Shown: positions 22,973 to 28,447 of the stretch, one piece after another
Layout: each line of letters begins with the position of its first letter
Position numbering within the stretch: the first letter of the stretch is position 1
DNA from: JBAUHN01 sp049680295
GTDB lineage: Bacteria; Pseudomonadota; Alphaproteobacteria; Rhodobacterales; Rhodobacteraceae
Direction of reading: 5' to 3'
Assembly: GCA_049680295.1 (NCBI GenBank)
Contig: JBAUHN010000164.1
Span: 1-28,447, forward strand
DNA length: 28,447 nt
Position numbers and translations under genes: made by a program
The notes under the pieces: model-generated
What the model saw: the letters and a program-made list of their open reading frames with translations, nothing else
Told to the model about the DNA's origin: nothing
The model's database searches: none

Positions 22973-23535
22973 CAAACTTGCATGATTTCGGCTTGCTTCG
23001 TTTCCAGCGTCTCATCAATGGTGGTGATGTATTTGTTGGTAATGTCCTGCACTTCGTCTTCCCAGATTTTCTGGTCATCCTCGGACATGCCGTCGGCCTT
23101 GGCCTTTTTTATCTGATCCATACCATCACGGCGAATATTGCGGATCGAGACCCGCGCGTGTTCGGCATATTGCCCGGCGACTTTGGTCAGCTGTGTGCGA
23201 CGTTCCTCGTTCAATTCGGGAATGGGCAGCATGATGATCGTGCCGTTGAGCTGCGGATTGATCCCCAACCCACTTTCGCGGATCGCTTTTTCGACCTTCC
23301 CAACCAACGCCTTGTCCCAGACGTTAATGGTAACCATGCGCGATTCTGGTACGTTGACGGTGCCAACCTGATTGATCGGTGTCTTTTGCCCATAAGCATC
23401 CACCATCACCGGCTCCAGCATCGAGGCAGATGCCCGACCGGTACGCAGGGATGCAAATTCCGTGCGCAGGCTGCCGATTGCGCCATCCATCCGTCGCTGC
23501 AAATCATCCGTATCCAACATAAATTCATCGGACAT
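22972..23535 (-). CDS. frr: Ribosome recycling factor
   Basis: A 187-residue RRF with the family blocks MDGAIGSLRTEFASLRTGRA, VMVDAYGQKTPINQVGTVNV, IRESGLGINPQLNG and a long C-terminal helix ending IDETLETKQAEIMQV. It splits the post-termination ribosome together with EF-G. GAGGGG lies about 9 bases before the ATG. It is preceded by pyrH with a 47-base gap and overlaps uppS by one base. Confidence 0.97.
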   Translation of the reverse strand: MSDEFMLDTDDLQRRMDGAIGSLRTEFASLRTGRASASMLEPVMVDAYGQKTPINQVGTVNVPESRMVTINVWDKALVGKVEKAIRESGLGINPQLNGTIIMLPIPELNEERRTQLTKVAGQYAEHARVSIRNIRRDGMDQIKKAKADGMSEDDQKIWEDEVQDITNKYITTIDETLETKQAEIMQV

Positions 23536-23582
23536 AACTGGTACCCCTCTTCGTCGCGCCGTGTGAAATGCGATCTATAGCC

Positions 23583-24311
23583 TTAGCCTTGTACTCTTGT
23601 ATAGGTGCCTTTGCCCGCGAGTATACCTTTGAACCCGCCCGGTTCATCCAGCGAAAACACAATGATCGGCAAATTATTGTCGCGCGCCAGTGCAATGGCG
23701 CTGGCATCCATCACCCCAAGACGTTTGGCCAGCACATCATCGTAGCTGACCGTATCATAGCGCACGGCATCGCTGTATTTTGCGGGGTCCTTGTCATAGA
23801 CGCCATCGACCTTGGTGCCCTTAAAGATCGCTTCGCAGGACATTTCATTGGCTCGCAAGGTCGCGGCCGTATCGGTGGTGAAATAGGGGTTCCCGGTGCC
23901 GGCTGCAAAAATGCACACGCGCTTTTTCTCAAGGTGGCGCACGGCGCGGCGGCGGATATAAGGTTCTGCCACCTCGTTCATTGTGATGGCCGAGATGACC
24001 CGCGTATGAATGCCCAGACTTTCCAGTGATGACTGCATCGCCAGCGCGTTCATCACCGTGGCCAGCATGCCCATATAGTCGGCTGTGGTGCGTTCCATCC
24101 CCTGCGCGGAACCTTGCAATCCGCGAAAGATATTGCCGCCCCCGATGACCATGCAAATTTCAACGCCCATTTCGTGAACCGTCTCGACTTCGCGGGCGAT
24201 CCGTTCGACCGTGGGCGGATGCAAGCCAAAACCCTGATCGCCCATCAGCGCCTCACCCGATATCTTCAGCATGACCCGTTTGAATGTTGCAGGTAAATTG
24301 TCGTCGGCCAT
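23583..24311 (-). CDS. pyrH: Uridylate kinase
   Basis: A 242-residue bacterial UMP kinase of the amino acid kinase fold. It shows RVMLKISGEALMG, IGGGNIFRG, ERTTADYMGMLATVMNALA, GTGNPYFTTDTAA and TKVDGVYDKDP. It phosphorylates UMP to UDP. The start at 24311 (MADDNLPATF) has GGAG 8 bases upstream and is better placed than an ATG 54 bases earlier. It leads the long envelope supercluster and is divergent from miaA across about 108 bases. Confidence 0.96.
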   Translation of the reverse strand: MADDNLPATFKRVMLKISGEALMGDQGFGLHPPTVERIAREVETVHEMGVEICMVIGGGNIFRGLQGSAQGMERTTADYMGMLATVMNALAMQSSLESLGIHTRVISAITMNEVAEPYIRRRAVRHLEKKRVCIFAAGTGNPYFTTDTAATLRANEMSCEAIFKGTKVDGVYDKDPAKYSDAVRYDTVSYDDVLAKRLGVMDASAIALARDNNLPIIVFSLDEPGGFKGILAGKGTYTRVQG

Positions 24312-24387
24312 AACTGTACTCCGGTGAAAAACTGAATTGCGCGTTGGGGTTTTGTTTGGGCGCAAAATGTCTCAAAACGCAAGCCAG

Positions 24388-24393
24388 TACAAT
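24388..24393 (+). promoter_or_regulatory. Possible -10 box for miaA in pyrH/miaA divergent region
   Basis: TACAAT lies 27 bases upstream of the miaA ATG, a reasonable distance for a -10 element; no clear -35 is seen. On the minus strand the complementary TTGTAC could serve as a -35 for pyrH, so the two promoters may overlap. Confidence 0.35.
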
Positions 24394-24419
24394 GCGTAGC
24401 GGGCAGGTTTGAACAACTA

Positions 24420-25313
24420 ATGACCAATTGGCAAGAAATCGCAGGGCGTCTGGGCCTGAACGAGGTGCCCGCCCGCCAGCCGATCTTGATCGCCGGACCC
24501 ACGGCATCGGGCAAATCCGATCTGGCGTTGCAGATTTCCGAGACCTTTGGCGGTGTGATCGTGAATGCGGATGCCAGTCAGGTCTATGACTGCTGGCGTG
24601 TGATCAGCGCCCGCCCCGGACCGGGTGATCTGGCCCGCGCCAAACACTGTCTTTATGGGCATGTTGCAGCAACCGATCCTTATTCTGCGGGCCATTGGCT
24701 GCGCGAGGTCGCGCCGCTGTTGGGGCATGCTGAGCGTCCGATCATTGTCGGCGGCACTGGACTTTATTTTTCGGCCCTGACCAAAGGGCTGGCAGACATC
24801 CCCGCAACACCTGCGGCTATTCGCGCGACAGGCGACGCGCTGGATCTCGGCACAATGCTGGCTGTACTTGATCCTGCAACGGTATCGCGGATCGACAACC
24901 GCAACCGTGCAAGGGTGCAGCGCGCCTGGGAAGTGTTTCAAAGCACAGGGCAAGGTTTGGCCGCATGGCAGGACCGTACTGGCCCCCCTCTTTTGCCGCG
25001 CGCACACTGCACAGCCATCGTATTTCAGTCCGATCCTGACTGGTTGGCCGCGCGGATCGAGCAGCGGTTTGATCAGATGCTGGAACAAGGGGCGCTGGAC
25101 GAAGTCCGCGCGCAATTGGACTTTTATGACCCCACCTTGCCCGCACATCGCGCCATCGGCGTGCCCGAGATTATGGCCCATCTGAAAGGGGCGATTTCCC
25201 TCGCGCAAGCCAAATCCGATGCTGTGATCGCCACCCGTCAGTTCGCCAAACGTCAGCGCACATGGTTTCGGTCCAAAATGCGCGATTGGATCGCTTTTGA
25301 TCCGTCAAATTGA
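24420..25313 (+). CDS. miaA: tRNA dimethylallyltransferase MiaA
   Basis: A 297-residue MiaA. The P-loop GPTASGKS is at residues 26-33, followed by VIVNADASQVYDCWRVISAR, the H(L/C)YG motif at KHCLYGHVAATDPYSAG, VGGTGLYFSAL and the C-terminal ATRQFAKRQRTWFRS. It transfers a dimethylallyl group to A37 of tRNAs that read UNN codons. The dimethylallyl donor comes from the Dxr pathway encoded across the divergent promoter. The start has no strong Shine-Dalgarno, but homology begins here. Confidence 0.96.
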   Translation: MTNWQEIAGRLGLNEVPARQPILIAGPTASGKSDLALQISETFGGVIVNADASQVYDCWRVISARPGPGDLARAKHCLYGHVAATDPYSAGHWLREVAPLLGHAERPIIVGGTGLYFSALTKGLADIPATPAAIRATGDALDLGTMLAVLDPATVSRIDNRNRARVQRAWEVFQSTGQGLAAWQDRTGPPLLPRAHCTAIVFQSDPDWLAARIEQRFDQMLEQGALDEVRAQLDFYDPTLPAHRAIGVPEIMAHLKGAISLAQAKSDAVIATRQFAKRQRTWFRSKMRDWIAFDPSN

Positions 25314-25407
25314 CCAATTTCGCTTTACATATCCGTACAATTTTGGACTATTCTTTTGGGTAAAACTGCGGTACTATGGTTCGAATACAACAATTTGACA
25401 ATTCTCC

Positions 25408-26190
25408 ATGATGCTTACCGACTTACAAGTCCAACCGCTGAGCCAGTTCGCCAACAACCAGGAATGGCGGCTGACGCTTGCCCATGATCATTCGGAACAT
25501 CTGCTGATTTGGGTAACGCGTGGACAGGGCCGGTTGTTGCTGGATGGGCAGCGCCGGGGCCTGGGTCCGCATAATGCGATCTTTGTGCCTGCCGGGCATA
25601 TCTATGCGCTTGAGCTGGGGCGACAGGGGGGCGGTCTGGTGGTTCAGGTCCCGCAAGGATCCGATATTCAACTGCCGCAAATGCCAAGCCAGCTCAGGAT
25701 CAGAAGCGCGCAAATTCAGGCCGATCTGACATTGCTGTGCGAAACCGCCGCCCGCGAGGCGCAATCCTCGACGCCACTGCATCATGAGGCGCTGGCGGCT
25801 TATGTAGCGCTGATTTCCGTCTGGTTGCGTCGGCAACTTGCCACGGATGAACATATCCCGGAACGGCGCAATGCGGCGCAGCGGCTTGCGTCACGGTTTT
25901 GCAGGCTGGTCAGCGCAGATTTTGCAACCGGCGCACCAATGGCCGACTATGCCGCAGCGCTTTTGGTGACACCGACGCACCTGACACGGGCCTGCAAGTC
26001 CGCTACCGGCAAGACGGCAGCGGATATTTTAACTGAACGTGTGCTATACGAAGCACGCCATTTGCTCAGCACGACCAAAGTCCCGGCCCAAGACATCGCC
26101 CGTCACCTGGGCTTTGGCAGTGCGGCCTATTTTACCCGTTTCATGCAACAACATACTGGCGAAACCCCCAGTGGTCTGCGCCGACTGTAG
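25408..26190 (+). CDS. AraC-family transcriptional regulator
   Basis: A 260-residue regulator. The N-terminal cupin-like sensor (residues about 20-80, LAHDHSEHLLIWVTRGQGRL, FVPAGHIYALEL) is followed by a C-terminal double helix-turn-helix (residues about 160-260), with LLVTPTHLTRACKSATGKTA and the second helix block IARHLGFGSAAYFTRFMQQH ending GETPSGLRRL. Such proteins respond to a small effector and usually activate neighbouring genes. A weak promoter, TTTACA (25324-25329) N17 ACTATT (25347-25352), lies upstream. Two adjacent ATG codons (25408, 25411) could start it. It lies 217 bases before the ABC permease gene on the same strand and may control it, which is inference. Confidence 0.88.
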   Translation: MMLTDLQVQPLSQFANNQEWRLTLAHDHSEHLLIWVTRGQGRLLLDGQRRGLGPHNAIFVPAGHIYALELGRQGGGLVVQVPQGSDIQLPQMPSQLRIRSAQIQADLTLLCETAAREAQSSTPLHHEALAAYVALISVWLRRQLATDEHIPERRNAAQRLASRFCRLVSADFATGAPMADYAAALLVTPTHLTRACKSATGKTAADILTERVLYEARHLLSTTKVPAQDIARHLGFGSAAYFTRFMQQHTGETPSGLRRL

Positions 26191-26337
26191 CCCTGCAATC
26201 ATGCGACCAAAACGGGCATGATTTTGCACATTTGGCGCTGATTTAGGGATACCGGCGCAAACAAAAATTGACAAAATCAAGGGCCACGTCATTGACCATT
26301 GCGGCATTCTGATGCCTCATGCGGTCTAACACTCAAA

Positions 26338-26385
26338 TTTTGTTCAATGCGGACAAAACAGAAATCCGCCGCGATCAACGCGGCG
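26338..26385 (+). promoter_or_regulatory. Operator-like repeat and hairpin before the permease gene
   Basis: TTTTGT (26338-26343) and ACAAAA (26353-26358) form an inverted repeat with a 9-base spacer. Just downstream CGCCGCG (26367-26373) and CGCGGCG (26379-26385) form a perfect 7-bp stem with an ATCAA loop, 23 bases before the permease ATG. The first could be a regulator site, the second a leader hairpin; there is no T-run for termination. Confidence 0.4.
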
Positions 26386-26407
26386 CAGCCTGACAACAGG
26401 GGCACAC

Positions 26408-27526
26408 ATGGGACTATTCATACTCAGACGCCTTGGCGTGATGTTGCTGACGGCACTTTGCCTGACGTTCATCGTGTTTTGGCTGACCAATCTTTATCCG
26501 AATCTCGAAAAACTGGCCAAGAACCAGGGCAACTTTCGTATGTCGGACGAAGCCGTTGCCAGCTTTCTGGAAGATCGCGGGTATCTACAATCCACCCCGG
26601 TTAAGTTTGGCCAATGGCTGGGTGTTGTGCCCGGTTGGACCCACACAGATGAAGAGGGCAAGGAAACCGGCCGGTGTTTTGGCAGCGAAACCGCACCCGA
26701 GGCGCGCCGGACCTATTGCGGTATTGTGCAGGGTGATTGGGGACAATCGACCGTGTTCAAGGACGACGTCTCAAGCACGGTTGCAGGCAAACTGGGCCGC
26801 ACCGGCGCTTTGATGTTCTGGGTGTTGATCTTGATGATCCCGATGTCACTGGTGGTCGGGGTTTTGGCAGGCATGCGCGAAGGATCGGTTCTTGACCGCT
26901 CGCTGTCGACATTCTCGATCGCATCGACTGCAACCCCTGAATATGTATCGGGGGTTATTTTTATCGCGATCTTCACATCCTCTGCCTTTGGCCTGAAATG
27001 GTTCAAAGGGTCGGCAACAAGTGCTGCAAAGGATATGCCGGATGATTACGGTGTGGCCTACATCCCTGACTTTATTGAAACCTTCTGGTTTCGTATTGCC
27101 GAGGCGCCGACCTTTGACAACTTTCTGTTGCCGGTGCTGACAATCGCTTTTTACGGCATGGGCTATATCGCCCGGATGACCCGGGCGTCGATGACCGAAG
27201 TGATGACGGCGCAGTACATTCGGACCGCGCGTCTAAAAGGGGTGTCATTCAAAAATATCGTTATGAAGCACGCCTTGCGCAATGCGCTGATCGCGCCCTT
27301 TACGGTGATCATGTTGCAAGTGCCCTATTTGCTAAACGGTGTGGTGATCGTCGAGACGCTGTTTAACTACAAAGGGTTCGGTTGGCTGCTGGTGCAGGCC
27401 GCCGGGAATAATGACATCGAACTGCTGCTGGCGGTCTCGGTTGTCTCGGTCATAGTGGTTCTGGTGACGCAGCTGGTTTCGGATATCGGCTATGTCTACC
27501 TTAATCCACGCATCCGCATTTCATAA
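26408..27526 (+). CDS. ABC transporter permease, DppB/OppB type
   Basis: A 372-residue inner-membrane permease of the peptide/opine/nickel importer class (BPD_transp_1). The first membrane helix is at residues about 9-29; the cytoplasmic coupling (EAA) loop reads TEVMTAQYIRTARLKGVSFK and is followed by NIVMKHALRNALIAPFT and VVIVETLFNYKGFGWLLVQA. The first periplasmic loop is longer than in standard DppB by roughly 40 residues and carries two cysteines (RCFGS and TYCG, 15 residues apart), which could form a disulfide. AGGGG lies 6 bases before the ATG. The second permease follows after 13 bases. The transported compound is unknown; the binding protein and ATPases are not in the window. Confidence 0.9.
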   Translation: MGLFILRRLGVMLLTALCLTFIVFWLTNLYPNLEKLAKNQGNFRMSDEAVASFLEDRGYLQSTPVKFGQWLGVVPGWTHTDEEGKETGRCFGSETAPEARRTYCGIVQGDWGQSTVFKDDVSSTVAGKLGRTGALMFWVLILMIPMSLVVGVLAGMREGSVLDRSLSTFSIASTATPEYVSGVIFIAIFTSSAFGLKWFKGSATSAAKDMPDDYGVAYIPDFIETFWFRIAEAPTFDNFLLPVLTIAFYGMGYIARMTRASMTEVMTAQYIRTARLKGVSFKNIVMKHALRNALIAPFTVIMLQVPYLLNGVVIVETLFNYKGFGWLLVQAAGNNDIELLLAVSVVSVIVVLVTQLVSDIGYVYLNPRIRIS

Positions 27527-27539
27527 AGGGGACCGAGCA

Positions 27540-28447
27540 ATGGAACCACTTAGCTGGGGCGACATCATCGTCCGTATGTTCACACAATTGCTGCCGGTCT
27601 GGATCGCGTTGGTTGTGCTTTTTGCCGTCTCCATCACCTTCAAACGCAAGTTGGGCCTTTACGGAAAGCTGTTTGACAGCACCATCGGCATGATCGGCTT
27701 TGCGCTAGTGATGTTCTGGGTGTTTGTCGGCGTGTTTGGCGGGCCACTTGATATGCTGGTCACGCATGACCCACTGGCGCAGGTATCCGGTATGAAAAAC
27801 ATACTGCCCGGACTGCCATTGGCAGGCGCTGAAGAGGGCGACTATGCCTACTATCTGTTGGGCGGCGACAACCTGGCCCGTGACGTATTCAGTCGGCTGA
27901 TCAAAGGCACATGGGTTGTGGTGCAGATCGCACCGATGGCCACCTTATTCGCCTTTATGGTTGGCATTACCCTGGGATTGCCGGCAGGTTATTACGGTGG
28001 CAAGCTCGATACGATCCTGTCGTTTCTGGCCAACCTCATCCTCGCCTTTCCGGTAATTTTGCTGTTCTACCTGCTGGTCACGCCTGAGATCGTGCAAACC
28101 GGCATTCCAAACTATATGGCGCTGTTCCTGTTTGTGTTCCCGTTGGTGTTTGCCTGTATCTTGCTGAACTCGCGCTATCACACCCAGCCCAAGATACGCA
28201 CGCCATTGCTGGTGATTGTTCTAGGGATACTGGGGTGGTTGTACCTGTCGCTGGTGTCGTCAAATGGCGCGGTGATTGCAACGCCGACCTATACGGTGCC
28301 GGGCCTGCCCAAAGCGCTGGATCTTTTTGATATTGATGCGGGCGTGCTGGTGGTCTTTGTCTCGGTGGTTTTTGTGAATTCGCCAACGGTGTTTCGGATC
28401 GTGCGCGGCCTCGCGATGGATATCAAAACCCGCGATTACGTGGCCGC
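27540..28447 (+). CDS. ABC transporter permease, DppC/OppC type (3' end outside window)
   Basis: An open frame of 302 codons runs off the window, starting MEPLSWGDIIVRMFTQLLPV with AAGGGG 8 bases upstream of the ATG. The DppC-like block LLGGDNLARDVFSRLIKGTW is present, and near the window end the coupling loop begins FRIVRGLAMDIKTRDYVA. Two hydrophobic segments precede the periplasmic stretch (residues about 16-34 and 45-66), whereas standard DppC has one, and the region between the helices at about 160-250 holds extra hydrophobic sequence. It therefore looks like a divergent subfamily. It is the partner of the upstream permease. Substrate unknown. Confidence 0.85.
   Translation, partial: MEPLSWGDIIVRMFTQLLPVWIALVVLFAVSITFKRKLGLYGKLFDSTIGMIGFALVMFWVFVGVFGGPLDMLVTHDPLAQVSGMKNILPGLPLAGAEEGDYAYYLLGGDNLARDVFSRLIKGTWVVVQIAPMATLFAFMVGITLGLPAGYYGGKLDTILSFLANLILAFPVILLFYLLVTPEIVQTGIPNYMALFLFVFPLVFACILLNSRYHTQPKIRTPLLVIVLGILGWLYLSLVSSNGAVIATPTYTVPGLPKALDLFDIDAGVLVVFVSVVFVNSPTVFRIVRGLAMDIKTRDYVA

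Noticed and set aside
24360..24419. A strong sigma-70 promoter between pyrH and miaA
   Set aside because: Only a -10-like TACAAT is convincing; no matching -35 at 16-18 bases was found.
1..28447. Mobile elements, CRISPR arrays, tRNA genes or prophage
   Set aside because: No transposase, integrase, regularly spaced repeats, tRNA cloverleaf signatures or phage genes were seen, and the genes form intact housekeeping clusters.

Overview
The window is chromosomal core DNA from an alphaproteobacterium, most likely order Rhodobacterales (Rhodobacteraceae, Roseobacter-like). The evidence is a CtrA response regulator preceded by a SciP/DUF1153 gene, LpxI in place of LpxH in the lipid A cluster, an alphaproteobacterial-type LexA box (GAAC-N7-GAAC), and protein sequences that read like Rhodobacteraceae orthologues. 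No tRNA, rRNA, CRISPR array, transposase or phage gene was seen.

Layout. Bases 1-404 hold the 5' part of a PaaI-like hotdog thioesterase (minus). Bases 405-1108 have no convincing gene but hold several inverted repeats, including a long nested hairpin upstream of trmFO. Bases 1109-3979 (plus) are trmFO, an unnamed SAM methyltransferase and gluQRS, a tRNA-modification-like trio. hisI (minus) converges on gluQRS and diverges from an IscU-like scaffold gene (plus) across a highly symmetrical 120-bp region. Bases 5016-5412 hold a previously overlooked 42-codon membrane-peptide gene with a LexA-box array upstream and a terminator downstream. recG and ligA (minus, overlapping) follow, then ctrA and sciP (minus), then divergent mnmA (plus).

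Bases 12257-24311 (minus strand) are the classic translation/envelope supercluster, in transcription order pyrH, frr, uppS, cdsA, dxr, rseP, a 41-aa membrane peptide, bamA, ompH/skp, fabZ, lpxA, lpxI, lpxB. It links ribosome recycling and UMP supply to isoprenoid carrier lipid, phospholipid, outer-membrane protein and lipid A synthesis. Many junctions are 1-4 bp overlaps or short gaps, suggesting translational coupling. miaA (plus) diverges from pyrH. The right end is an AraC-type regulator and two permeases of a peptide/opine/nickel-type ABC importer, the second cut by the window end.

Most of the window is ordinary housekeeping DNA. The best candidates for something new are the putative SOS-controlled small membrane protein next to recG (a possible functional analogue of Caulobacter SidA), the 41-aa membrane peptide with a 21-bp-period direct repeat upstream, the symmetrical hisI/scaffold promoter region, and the structured DNA before trmFO.
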